Assembly: GCF_037132785.1 (NCBI RefSeq)
Contig: NZ_JBAHZZ010000069.1
Coordinates: 1-38,553 of the forward strand
Origin: Flavicella sp037132785
Lineage (GTDB): Bacteria > Bacteroidota > Bacteroidia > Flavobacteriales > Flavobacteriaceae
Direction of reading: 5' to 3'
Length of the DNA stretch: 38,553 nt
Position numbers and translations under genes: made by a program. Shown one piece after another: positions 8,912 through 17,825 of the stretch; positions within the stretch are counted from its first letter, which is position 1, and every line of letters begins with the position of its first letter. The notes under the pieces were generated by a model that searched no databases, had not been told where the DNA came from, and was given only the letters and a program-made list of their open reading frames with translations.

Positions 8912-9466
8912 TTATTTTAATAAATCGTTTCTTAATTTTTGAACGTGGTTTACAACTTGCCAACGTTCTTCTCCTGTCAATTGAGAAGCATGAGATCCCA
9001 TAAGGTTTCTACCATACATAATTACATGGTAAATACTTCCTTCTGTCAAATCTCTATCTTTATAATTAGGTATTCCTAAAAACTTTTCTCTCTTAACCAA
9101 ATCACCTTGTCCATCACCAGTATTACCATGACATAAAGCACAGTAAATTACATATAATTTTTTTCCTTTTTCACTATTTAAAGTATAATCCGTTAAAGGA
9201 GATTTTAATTCAGATTTTGCCAAATCATAACCTTCAATAGAATTTGGATAATCATAAGGTACATGTCCTCTAGCAATCGTTCCTTTAGCAGGTAATCGAG
9301 AATCCATTCCATTCGCAAAAGTAATATTTACACCATATGTCTCATAAGCTATAGAAGTATACATATCAGGCATAAATTGAACCTGAGGCTTTGTTTTATC
9401 ATTACATGAAATAAAACCAATGGCTACAAACAAAATTGCTGCTATTTTAGTTATCGTATTTCTCAT
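8912..9466 (-). CDS. actE: Alternative complex III subunit ActE (mono-heme cytochrome c lipoprotein)
   Basis: ActE carries a single c-type heme in alternative complex III and relays electrons towards the oxidase. From the ATG at 9466 the protein has 184 residues. The longer reading frame up to 9484 needs a TTG start, and the ATG gives a proper lipoprotein signal: MRNTITK, a hydrophobic helix, then FISC with C21 as the lipid anchor. The heme motif CALCH is at 109-113 and a candidate Met ligand lies in the GRNLMGSH region. It starts four bases after the actD stop, which suggests translational coupling. Confidence 0.94.
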   Translation of the reverse strand: MRNTITKIAAILFVAIGFISCNDKTKPQVQFMPDMYTSIAYETYGVNITFANGMDSRLPAKGTIARGHVPYDYPNSIEGYDLAKSELKSPLTDYTLNSEKGKKLYVIYCALCHGNTGDGQGDLVKREKFLGIPNYKDRDLTEGSIYHVIMYGRNLMGSHASQLTGEERWQVVNHVQKLRNDLLK

Positions 9467-9470
9467 TTCC

Positions 9471-9998
9471 TTAGTGCTTTTCAATTACGTTAATTTCAAC
9501 TGCTCCTGTTTCATTTAACAAAGAAGTTAATTCTTCTTCATTATTATTATGAATCGAGATTTCCATTAAAAAATGGTCATCAGTAGTTCTTACATCAGGA
9601 TTTTCAGCAGATTTAAATGGCCAAATTCTACTTCTCATATAAAATGTGATTACCATAAAGTGAGCTGCGAAAAAGATAGTCATTTCAAACATAATTGGCA
9701 CAAAGGCAGGCATGTTTAAAAACCAACTAAAATTAGGTTTACCACCAATATCTTGAGGCCAATCCTGAATCATCATATAATTTGTCATCCAAATTGAAAA
9801 GCCCAAACCAACCAATCCATACATAAATGCAGTAACTGCCAATCTAGTAGGAGCCAATCCCATTGCTTTATCTAATCCATGCACCGGAAATGGTGTAAAG
9901 ATTTCATCAATATGAATATGTTTTTCTTTCACTTTCTTAACGGCATCCATCAGGATGTCATCATCATTATATAAGGCGTGTATTACTTTATTACTCAT
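9471..9998 (-). CDS. actD: Alternative complex III subunit ActD (DUF3341)
   Basis: ActD is a small two-helix membrane subunit of alternative complex III. The 175-residue protein has a soluble N-terminal domain with the DUF3341 pattern (DDDILMDAVKKVKEKHIHID, then FTPFPVHGLDKAMGL), membrane helices near 57-80 and 100-123, and a polar C-terminal tail. Its start overlaps the end of actC by eight bases (9991-9998), a sign of coupled translation. It carries no redox centre. Confidence 0.94.
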   Translation of the reverse strand: MSNKVIHALYNDDDILMDAVKKVKEKHIHIDEIFTPFPVHGLDKAMGLAPTRLAVTAFMYGLVGLGFSIWMTNYMMIQDWPQDIGGKPNFSWFLNMPAFVPIMFEMTIFFAAHFMVITFYMRSRIWPFKSAENPDVRTTDDHFLMEISIHNNNEEELTSLLNETGAVEINVIEKH

Positions 9999-11388
9999 GA
10001 TTTCCGTCTCTTAATTTTTTATAATTTTCTCCTGATAACTTTAGAATTGATTTTACTTCTGCTTGAGCAATCACTGGAAAAGTTCGTGCATATAATAAAA
10101 ATAAAACCCCAAAAAACCCAATAGTTCCAATAAAGATACCTATATCTACAAATGTAGGCTCAAAACGTGCCCAAGTAGATGGTAAATGACCTTTACTTAG
10201 TACAATTGCAATAATGTCAAATCGTTCAAACCACATTCCAATATTAATCGCAATTGAAATTAAGAATGAAATGATAAAACTTCTTCTAAACTTTCTAATC
10301 CACAACAGCTGAGGAATTAAGATGTTAAACAATATCAAGGACCAAAAAGCCCAACCATATGGTCCTGTTGCGGCTCCTACAGACATATAAGTGAAATTCT
10401 CGTAAGGCGAACCAGTATACCATGCAATAAAGAATTCAGTCGCATATGCTACTGCAACGATTCCTCCAGTAAACATAATTACCATATTCATGTATTCCAC
10501 ATGTAAACGAGTAATATAATTTTCAAGATTTGTAACCTTTCTCATTATACCCAATAAGGTTTGTACCATTGCAAATCCAGAAAAGATTGCTCCTGCAACA
10601 AAATAAGGAGGGAAAATAGTTGAATGCCATCCTGGATTGATTGAAGTAGCAAAATCCATAGATACAATTGTATGTACAGAGAGCACCAATGGAGTAGCCA
10701 AACCAGCCAATACCAAAGAAACCTCTTCAAATCGTTGCCAGTCTTTTGCTCTACCAGACCATCCAAAACTCAACAAAGCATATATTTTTTTTTGAAAAGG
10801 CTTTACTGCTCTATCTCTTAACATCGCAAAATCTGGAAGTAAACCTGTCCACCAAAAAACTAATGATACAGACAAATAAGTAGAAATTGCAAATACATCC
10901 CAAAGTAATGGTGAGTTAAAATTGACCCATAAGGTTCCAAATTGATTTGGAATAGGCATTACCCAATATCCATTCCATGGACGTCCCATATGAATTATAG
11001 GGAACAAGCCTGCCTGAAATACAGCAAAGATAGTCATCGCTTCCGCTGAACGATTAATTGCCATTCTCCATCTTTGACGGAATAGCAACAATACAGCAGA
11101 TATTAGTGTACCAGCATGACCGATACCTACCCACCATACAAAGTTTGTAATATCCCAAGCCCATCCAATGTTCTTGTTCAATCCCCAAACTCCAATACCC
11201 GTTCCAATTGTATAAGAAATACATCCTATACCCCATATAAAGGCAATTAATGAAATAGTAAATGCTATGTACCAATTTTTATTTGCTTTACCTTCGATAG
11301 GTCTTGCAATATCAACCGTAATATCATGGTAGCTTTTCTCCCCTAATACTAATGGTTCTCTAATAGGTGCTTCGTAATGAGACGACAT
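9991..11388 (-). CDS. actC: Alternative complex III subunit ActC (NrfD/PsrC-like)
   Basis: ActC is the main quinol-binding membrane subunit of alternative complex III, related to NrfD and PsrC. The 465-residue protein has a short polar N-terminus and about ten membrane helices. Recognisable stretches include NFVWWVGIGHAGTLISAVLL and HMGRPWNGYWVMPIPNQFGT, the latter a hallmark of this subunit. The N-terminal EPLVLGEKSYHDIT segment is also typical. It lies 31 bases after actB, which docks on its periplasmic face, and overlaps actD at the 3' end. Confidence 0.95.
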   Translation of the reverse strand: MSSHYEAPIREPLVLGEKSYHDITVDIARPIEGKANKNWYIAFTISLIAFIWGIGCISYTIGTGIGVWGLNKNIGWAWDITNFVWWVGIGHAGTLISAVLLLFRQRWRMAINRSAEAMTIFAVFQAGLFPIIHMGRPWNGYWVMPIPNQFGTLWVNFNSPLLWDVFAISTYLSVSLVFWWTGLLPDFAMLRDRAVKPFQKKIYALLSFGWSGRAKDWQRFEEVSLVLAGLATPLVLSVHTIVSMDFATSINPGWHSTIFPPYFVAGAIFSGFAMVQTLLGIMRKVTNLENYITRLHVEYMNMVIMFTGGIVAVAYATEFFIAWYTGSPYENFTYMSVGAATGPYGWAFWSLILFNILIPQLLWIRKFRRSFIISFLISIAINIGMWFERFDIIAIVLSKGHLPSTWARFEPTFVDIGIFIGTIGFFGVLFLLYARTFPVIAQAEVKSILKLSGENYKKLRDGNHE

Positions 11389-11419
11389 AATTTATATATT
11401 GTTTCTTAATTAATTTAGT

Positions 11420-14400
11420 TTACGCTTCTTCTGTGTTTCTAACCTTAACTTGGTATAAAACATTATTATCTGTTCCGATAAATTCCAATAAACGATACGC
11501 TCTTTTATCTTCTTTTAATCCAACGATATCATCGTTTGATTCATTCACATCTCCAAAAACCATTGCTCCAGTGCTGCATGCAGCAGAACAAGCACAAGAA
11601 TCATTAAACTCACTAGGAGCAACTTTTCTTCCTTCTCGTTTTGCTTTTAAAATAACAGCTTGCGTAGATTGAATACAGAAAGAACATTTTTCCATAACTC
11701 CTCTGGAACGAACAACAACATCAGGATTCAATACCATTTTACCGTAGTCATCATTCATATTGAAATCGAATTCAGAATTATCATTGTATTTAAACCAGTT
11801 AAAACGACGAACTCTATACGGACAGTTGTTTGCACAATACCTTGTTCCCACACATCTATTATAAGCCATTTGGTTTTGACCTTGACGACCGTGAGATGTT
11901 GCAGCAACAGGACAAACAGTCTCACATGGAGCATGATTACAATGTTGACACATTAAGGGTTGGAAAGATACTTGAGGATTTTCAGCCTCAGGAGTTTCTA
12001 AATTGTAATAATCATCTACTGAATCTGAAGTAGAATTTGTATTATTTTCTCTAGCTTCACTACCTGCATCTAATTCAGAAGAATAATATCTATCAATACG
12101 CAACCAGTGCATATCTCTACCTACACGTACTTCATGTTTCCCTACTACTGGTACATTATTTTCAGCATGACAGGCAATAACACAGGCACCACATCCAGTA
12201 CAAGCAGTTAAATCAATAGATAAATTAAAATGATGTCCGATACTACGATCTTGATCATCCCATAAATTCACAGAATTCACCTCTACCTCTTCATGTTTTA
12301 AAGAAACTTTGGTTATCTGATTCCATGATTTTTTTGGATCCAAATTTGAATTGCTATAGTCTTTAAAAGAAACTTCTTTTAAGATTTCATATCTACCAGC
12401 AATTGTATGTTGTAATTGTTCACAAGCAAACTTATGAGCACCTCCAATATTTTCAATTGAAGCGACTTGAACATTTTTAAAATCTTTTGCCAAAGTGTAA
12501 GCATTTACCCCCACTTGCATGTCAGTTTTCATCGCTTTGGTTTTACCATATCCAACCGCCAAACCTAAAGAACCTTTAGCTTGACCAGGTTGAATTAACA
12601 CAGGTACATTTTCTAATACAACACCATTTACTGTAATATTAGCATATTGACCATCAATCGCTCCATTATCTCTAACAGGATTTGAGAATCCTTGTTCAGT
12701 TGCATCTGCCTGAGAAATTAACAAATAATTATCCCAACATGCCCTTGTCAATGGATCTGGTAATTCTTGTAACCAAGGGTTATTCGCTTGTTGACCATCA
12801 CCAATCGCAGTAGATGGGTATAATGTCAGTTCAAACCCTCCTGTATGAACAGAAGACAACAACACATTTGCTGATTTTACTAAATCAATAGAATTTGCAA
12901 TTAACTCAACTACTACTAATTCGCTGGGAGTAAAAACACCATTATGTAAGGCTTGATTCCAAGATGTCCCTTGTAAAACTTCAGTATTCCAAAAGTTTTT
13001 AAGGTAATTATAGTACGACTCTTCATTCCCAGACCATGATAACAAACAGTCTTGAAATTGTTTTGTATCAAATAATGGGTTTATCGTAGGCTGTGTTAAG
13101 CTATAAGATCCTTCTTTTATTTGTACATCTCCCCACGCTTCAAGATAATGAGGTATTGGTAATGTATATTGTGAAATACTAGCAGTCTCATTTTCACTCG
13201 ATGCGAAAGCAACTGAAAGTTTTACTTTTTTTAATCCTTCAACAAAAGCAGCACTATCTGCTAAGGTATATACAGGGTTCGTATTATAGGTAATAATAGC
13301 ACCAACTTTACCAGAATTCATCTCTGACAATAACAAATCAACAGCAGTATCGTTCCCTTGTCTTGTGTATCTTACAGCATAAATATCAATCACTTCACTC
13401 TTTAAATAAGCATTTAAAGCAAGTGAGATTAACTGAGCATTTTTATTTTGTATGCCTGTAACAACAACTCCGTATCTTCCAGATTTTTTTAATTGTTTAG
13501 CCGCATTTGAAATTGCAGCATCTCTAGGCGTTGCCTTTGATGGCAAACTTTCTCCCGTTACAGCATTGTATAGATTAATCAAAGCATAAATTTGCTCTGA
13601 CGGTTTTAATACGATTCTCTTATCAGCATTTGAACCTGTCAAAGACATATTTGCTTCAACCTGAATATGACGAGACATTTTACCTGCGCTTACATTTCTA
13701 CCTTCTACATAACTTTTTTCATAACCGCCTTGCCAATCAGCCAAGAAATCAGCCCCAATAGAAACAATCATTTTAGCATTAGAAAAATCATAATTAGGCA
13801 ATGCTCTTTTACCATAAACCTCTTCAAAAGCATCTAAAGTAGCAGATTCAGATAGTGCATCATATTGTACATGCTCAACATTTCCATAAACGGCCTTAAA
13901 TTCAGAAATTAATTTTTCCGTAGAAGGACTAGCCAAAGTTCCCGTTAATAAAACAATTTTCTCTCCTGAATCTTTTAACTCTGCTAATGTTGCTTTAATT
14001 TGCGTGTTAACATCAGACCAAGATGAATTATTACTATTCACTTTAGGTCCTTTTAGACGCAAACTATCATACAAAGACAACACAGAAGCTTGAACTCTTG
14101 CGTTCGTTGATCCGTTAGCCAATTTATTAGGCATAACCAAAATAGGTCTACCTTCTCTTGTTTTTACTAAGACATTTGCAAAATCATAACCATCAGCGAT
14201 AGTACTCGCATAATGATTTGCTATTCCCGGTGTGATTTCTTCTGGTTTTACAACATATGGAATTGATTTTCTAACGGGACCTTCACATGCCGCCAACGAA
14301 GCAGCAGCAGTTGAAAACCCAACATATTTTAAAAAATCACGACGAGATGTTGAAGACTCTTCTAAACTCTCTTTATCTCCTAAAAACTCATCTGCCGTCA

Positions 14401-14497
14401 TTTCAGACACAAATTCTTTTTCTTCAAGCTTAGCAACAATCGAACTATTTTTGTTTAGTTCTTCAACACTTTTCCAGTATTTTTTGTTAGATGCCAT
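11420..14497 (-). CDS. actB: Alternative complex III subunit ActB (molybdopterin-oxidoreductase-like plus Fe-S domain)
   Basis: ActB is the large periplasmic iron-sulfur subunit that links the membrane quinol site to the ActA hemes. It has 1025 residues. A 50-residue N-terminal stretch precedes an internal Tat signal (SRRDFLKYVG at 51-60) with a lipobox-like cysteine at C71 (SLAAC). Residues about 80-700 have the fold of a molybdopterin oxidoreductase, which in this family carries no cofactor. The ferredoxin-like domain holds cysteines 766/769/772/776, 850/853/858/862, 882/888/892, 938/941 and 968/970/974, enough for the three [4Fe-4S] and one [3Fe-4S] clusters known in ActB. The start at 14497 keeps the conserved charged N-terminus. 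The gene follows actA by 34 bases. Confidence 0.95.
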   Translation of the reverse strand: MASNKKYWKSVEELNKNSSIVAKLEEKEFVSEMTADEFLGDKESLEESSTSRRDFLKYVGFSTAAASLAACEGPVRKSIPYVVKPEEITPGIANHYASTIADGYDFANVLVKTREGRPILVMPNKLANGSTNARVQASVLSLYDSLRLKGPKVNSNNSSWSDVNTQIKATLAELKDSGEKIVLLTGTLASPSTEKLISEFKAVYGNVEHVQYDALSESATLDAFEEVYGKRALPNYDFSNAKMIVSIGADFLADWQGGYEKSYVEGRNVSAGKMSRHIQVEANMSLTGSNADKRIVLKPSEQIYALINLYNAVTGESLPSKATPRDAAISNAAKQLKKSGRYGVVVTGIQNKNAQLISLALNAYLKSEVIDIYAVRYTRQGNDTAVDLLLSEMNSGKVGAIITYNTNPVYTLADSAAFVEGLKKVKLSVAFASSENETASISQYTLPIPHYLEAWGDVQIKEGSYSLTQPTINPLFDTKQFQDCLLSWSGNEESYYNYLKNFWNTEVLQGTSWNQALHNGVFTPSELVVVELIANSIDLVKSANVLLSSVHTGGFELTLYPSTAIGDGQQANNPWLQELPDPLTRACWDNYLLISQADATEQGFSNPVRDNGAIDGQYANITVNGVVLENVPVLIQPGQAKGSLGLAVGYGKTKAMKTDMQVGVNAYTLAKDFKNVQVASIENIGGAHKFACEQLQHTIAGRYEILKEVSFKDYSNSNLDPKKSWNQITKVSLKHEEVEVNSVNLWDDQDRSIGHHFNLSIDLTACTGCGACVIACHAENNVPVVGKHEVRVGRDMHWLRIDRYYSSELDAGSEARENNTNSTSDSVDDYYNLETPEAENPQVSFQPLMCQHCNHAPCETVCPVAATSHGRQGQNQMAYNRCVGTRYCANNCPYRVRRFNWFKYNDNSEFDFNMNDDYGKMVLNPDVVVRSRGVMEKCSFCIQSTQAVILKAKREGRKVAPSEFNDSCACSAACSTGAMVFGDVNESNDDIVGLKEDKRAYRLLEFIGTDNNVLYQVKVRNTEEA

Positions 14498-14531
14498 ATT
14501 ATATATAGGTATTTATAAACTTAATAATTGA

Positions 14532-15713
14532 TTAATAGTGACACTTTCCACATTCTTTCCCACCCATTTGGGCGACAGTCACTTTATCTACTCCATACTT
14601 TTTAGATAGATCTTCGTGTATGTTTTTGTAGTATCCATTTCCTTCCATCTTAACCAGAGTTTCTTTATGGCAATCGATACACCATCCCATAGTTAATGGA
14701 GAGAATTGATACACTTCCTCCATTTCTTCAACAGGACCATGACATTTCTGACATTTAATCCCTCCTACTGTCACATGTTGTGAATGGTTATAATAAGCAA
14801 AATCAGGTAAGTTATGAATCCGAGTCCATTTTATCGGCTCAGTTTCTCCTGTATATTCTAAATTATCTGAATCCCAACCCGCTGCTTTATATAGTTTTTG
14901 AATCTCTCCATCATAAAAAGCCTTTGAATGCTCTGCGGTTGCAGTTTCTTCAGCGACTTCACCAATATTTTTATGACAGTTCATACAAACATTAATAGAA
15001 GGAATTCCCGATGTTTTACTATTTTTCGCAGAAGAGTGACAGTATTCACAGTCAATTTTATTATCACCAGAATGAATTCTATGAGAAAAAGCAATTGGTT
15101 GAACTGGCTGATAACCTTGATCAACACCAATATCCATCAATGCTGTAAAACCAAAGTACACTAAATTAAACAACAAAATTATCGTTGCAATAATCTTTAA
15201 GAACCCATTATCAGATTTAAAATAGACAAACACAATTAACCCAGCTAACACTAAGAAAACTACATACGAAACAAAATTAGATGTACCCGATTCTTCAACT
15301 TCTACAGGGGAATCAACAACAGCAGCTCCCGCTTTTTTAACTGGATCAGCATCCAGATAAAAAACAATATTTTCAATATCCATATCTGACAACTGAGGAT
15401 AAGCAGTCATTGGTAACTTATTAAACTCTTCGTAAATTTCAATAGCATCTGCGTCACCAGAAGCTCTTAAAGCATTATTATCCTTAATCCATGCTTTTAA
15501 CCAATCTAATTCTCTTTTATCTGAAATCTTCCCTAATGCGGGACCCACTAATTTTTTATCCAACTTATGACAAGCAGCACAATTAGCATTAAATAAACTT
15601 TTACCAGCTTTAGCATCTCCTTGTGCAGATAAACCAAAGGTAAAAAGAAATAAGAAAGTAAGACTAGTAACTACTAACCTCGCGATTTGACTGTGTTTTT
15701 TCACACTTTTCAT
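14532..15713 (-). CDS. actA: Alternative complex III subunit ActA (multiheme cytochrome c with N-terminal mono-heme domain)
   Basis: ActA is the multiheme cytochrome of alternative complex III. The 393-residue protein has a signal peptide (about 1-31), a class I cytochrome-c domain with CAACH at 45-49 and M102 in LPMTAYP as likely axial ligand, two membrane helices (about 148-166 and 171-194), then a domain with five CxxCH motifs at 222-226, 243-247, 321-325, 345-349 and 388-392. That makes six heme sites. The last motif is at the very C-terminus (CGKCHY). The described core ActA has five hemes, so the first domain is an addition that could act as a tethered electron carrier to the oxidase. 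It is the first gene of the operon. Confidence 0.94.
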   Translation of the reverse strand: MKSVKKHSQIARLVVTSLTFLFLFTFGLSAQGDAKAGKSLFNANCAACHKLDKKLVGPALGKISDKRELDWLKAWIKDNNALRASGDADAIEIYEEFNKLPMTAYPQLSDMDIENIVFYLDADPVKKAGAAVVDSPVEVEESGTSNFVSYVVFLVLAGLIVFVYFKSDNGFLKIIATIILLFNLVYFGFTALMDIGVDQGYQPVQPIAFSHRIHSGDNKIDCEYCHSSAKNSKTSGIPSINVCMNCHKNIGEVAEETATAEHSKAFYDGEIQKLYKAAGWDSDNLEYTGETEPIKWTRIHNLPDFAYYNHSQHVTVGGIKCQKCHGPVEEMEEVYQFSPLTMGWCIDCHKETLVKMEGNGYYKNIHEDLSKKYGVDKVTVAQMGGKECGKCHY

Positions 15714-15795
15714 ACTTAAAAATATAAATTTTCTATCTTAACTTGAAATAAATTAACTCTTACAAAAACGAATTAAATTTTCCTTTTTTTTTGAA

Positions 15796-15803
15796 CAAAA
15801 GTA
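15796..15803 (-). promoter_or_regulatory. Candidate -7 promoter element of the act-cox operon
   Basis: On the minus strand this reads TACTTTTG, an exact match to TAnnTTTG, and lies 82 bases upstream of the actA ATG. A TTTTGGG lies about 11 bases further upstream, too close for a standard -33 box, so the match is good only for the -7 half. Confidence 0.4.
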
Positions 15804-16148
15804 CTACATATTCCCAAAATTCTAAATTAATATGGGAGCATCTAACCAATTTATAGTTATTCTAAATAGCGAAGACTTCTAATTAGATAGCTTCCAATTA
15901 TTTATGATTATTTAAATATTTAATATATTCATTTCCAACGCTTTCTAGATAATCTAGCGCGATCATATATAACCATCATCTATCCAAATTAAATCAATAT
16001 TTAAACATCAATAACACAACTCTTGTTCTAAATAAATTTTTCATGATTTTTATCAATAGTAATTCACATTTAACCACAACGACCCTTTAAATTAAAAATT
16101 TATTTTTAAATCAGGATAAAAAAATAAAATTAACTCAATTTACAAGCA

Positions 16149-16175
16149 TTGGTAACTCGCAATATTTTATGTTTG
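16149..16175 (+). promoter_or_regulatory. Candidate promoter of the SPOR-like gene
   Basis: A TTG at 16149-16151 and an exact TAnnTTTG match, TATGTTTG, at 16168-16175 are separated by 16 bases, close to the 17-23 reported for Flavobacterium promoters. Transcription would begin near 16182, only about a dozen bases before the ATG at 16194. That argues against the upstream TTG at 16149 being the start codon. Confidence 0.5.
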
Positions 16176-16193
16176 CAACAAAATCAATGTTTT

Positions 16194-16559
16194 ATGAGAA
16201 ATCAAATTTTATTACTTGTTTTTTTTTTTTTAATTCCATTTTATGGATTTAGTCAATCCAGTGCGGAACAAAGCTTAGACCAGCTAATACAGAAAAAAAT
16301 AAAATATAATAGCAATACAAAACGCGGATTTTGCATTCAGGTTTACAATGGTAATGAAAAACAAGCAATTCAACATATTGTACAATTTTCCGCTTTATTT
16401 CCAAATATACAAATAAAACGAATCTATAATGTCCCAGAATGGAAAGTACAGACACAAATCTATAAAACACGACTTGAAGCTGACCGTGTTTTAAACCAAA
16501 TAAAACTAGAATATTCAGGTGCTAGAGTAGTATACCTTAACGCCACAGGTCATTTTTAG
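16194..16559 (+). CDS. Secreted SPOR-domain-like protein
   Basis: From the ATG at 16194 this is a 121-residue protein with a signal peptide (MRNQILLLVFF to about FSQ at 19-21), so it acts in the periplasm or outer envelope. The remaining part, with GFCIQVYNGNEKQAI, a FPNIQIKRIYNVPEWKVQ strand pair and YKTRLEADRVLNQIK, has the beta-alpha-beta-beta-alpha-beta pattern of a SPOR domain, which binds denuded peptidoglycan glycan strands. A frame extension to a TTG at 16149 exists but overlaps the promoter. The gene is divergent from actA. Whether it serves the respiratory complex or only sits beside it cannot be told. SPOR assignment is by pattern. Confidence 0.75.
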   Translation: MRNQILLLVFFFLIPFYGFSQSSAEQSLDQLIQKKIKYNSNTKRGFCIQVYNGNEKQAIQHIVQFSALFPNIQIKRIYNVPEWKVQTQIYKTRLEADRVLNQIKLEYSGARVVYLNATGHF

Positions 16560-17679
16560 AACGAAGAGATTGACCAATGGACTCTTTTACAGGTGATTCA
16601 CGAAAAAGACAATCGAATAGCAATATTAGATTTAGATTGTTTTTTTGACAATATCCCAAACAAAGTAGGATTTAAAAAACCTAAAACCATTAATAGTTAA
16701 TCATCATAATTGGAATGACTGCTTTTCTTATAGTTATATTGGCAATATATACTAATTTTATTTTTAAATACCGCAATAATTTGGAATATTTTTTATTCAG
16801 ATAAGCAATAAAAATTGAAGCATAGCCCCGTTACGGTTTTGTTTTTGTGTGAAATATGAATGAAAAAGAAACGAATTTAATGCGTCATTTGAATGTTAAA
16901 TTGATGTAATACATAATAAACATCAATGAGCTTCACAAACTTCTCGCCTTAACTGAAATCCATTTTACTGAAGACAACCCAGATTTGATAAGGTTTGTAA
17001 AACCTAATCCACTAATTAACACATTAGAATTGGAAAATCACAAGTAAAAAGCAATAGACCTAAGCAAGACTAATGTTACAATACTAATGATTAACGTGTC
17101 TAAATTAAGTAAATTAAAACAAGTAACGAAATAAGGTCTATATCTCATTCTGGAGATTTAAACAATTTGAAAAATCTTATTATAGAACATCCTTTGGATG
17201 AGAAGTTTTTAGAAATCGAAATTCAAACAAACTAGATTTTGAAATACCTAACTTCAATTTAAGCAGTTTAATGATACCCATTAACAAACTTAATTTTGAT
17301 TCACTCTCAAGTACACATCCTAAAGTAAAAATCCATGAAAATTTGAAGTAATCCAGGTTATATTGAAAAATTTAAACAAATCGAATCCATACAGCTGCAA
17401 GATTTATTTGGGTTTAGAATAGATGAAGTGCCAAATAGTAAAATGTTCCCTAATCTAGACTTTCTAAGACTAACTAGTATGCCTAAAGCAGTAGGACAGT
17501 TTGTGAAAAATAAATTCAACATATCTCCCTTCTTAAGTATAACAAAATTACTCAATGATAAATGGTTGACAGAAAACTTAAATACTCCTTTTAGAAGCAG
17601 GTATAGAAGAGAAGGTATTTCAGTAACAGACAAAAAAACTAGCTTCATTACCCAAGTCTTATGTGATGTATGTAAGTGA
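16560..17679 (+). pseudogene. Decayed leucine-rich-repeat-type gene in several frames
   Basis: No intact frame covers this stretch, but consecutive pieces in different frames read like one protein. From 16560, 46 codons with VIHEKDNRIAILDLDCFF end at a stop (16698-16700). The sequence resumes in another frame at 16696 as VNHHNWNDCFSYSYIGN. Later pieces hold leucine-rich-repeat-like segments: LHKLLALTEIHF (from about 16930), LNNLKNLIIEHP (from about 17160), NLSSLMIPINKL (about 17260), and finally IESIQLQDLFGFRIDEVP with FPNLDFLRLTSMPKAVG up to the TGA at 17677-17679. At least four stops or frameshifts interrupt it. The 83-residue open frame at the end (17428-17679) is the intact tail of this remnant, not a gene of its own. 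Original function is unknown. Confidence 0.6.
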
Positions 17680-17795
17680 GGTTGCACCATTACTGTCTTA
17701 TTTCATATAAGTGGCATGTGAACTTTTAGACGTTTCTATCTTTATATCAAAACAAAAAAACCATATAATAAATTATATAGTAACTACATATTACT

Positions 17796-17803
17796 TAAAT
17801 TTG
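17796..17803 (+). promoter_or_regulatory. Candidate -7 element of trpS
   Basis: TAAATTTG matches TAnnTTTG exactly and lies 22 bases before the trpS ATG. No TTG is found at the usual distance upstream, so only the -7 half is supported. Confidence 0.35.
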
Positions 17804-17825
17804 CCAATTCTAAAAAGAAAACACA

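Larger units (their letters stand above)
15714..16193. other. Divergent promoter region between actA and the SPOR-like gene
   Basis: This 480-base spacer contains a promoter element for each flanking gene (listed separately). Near its middle is the 13-base dyad CTAGATAATCTAG at 15945-15957 (six-base arms, one-base centre), which could be an operator. The rest is very AT-rich and shows no reading frame with coding character. Confidence 0.6.

Noticed and set aside
16149..16193. The upstream TTG as start of the SPOR-like protein
   Set aside because: It would put a non-signal stretch before the signal peptide, and the TTG and TATGTTTG there look like promoter elements.
17428..17679. An 83-codon plus-strand frame as a separate gene
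   Set aside because: Its frame continues upstream in LRR-like sequence past the ATG, so it is the surviving tail of the decayed gene.
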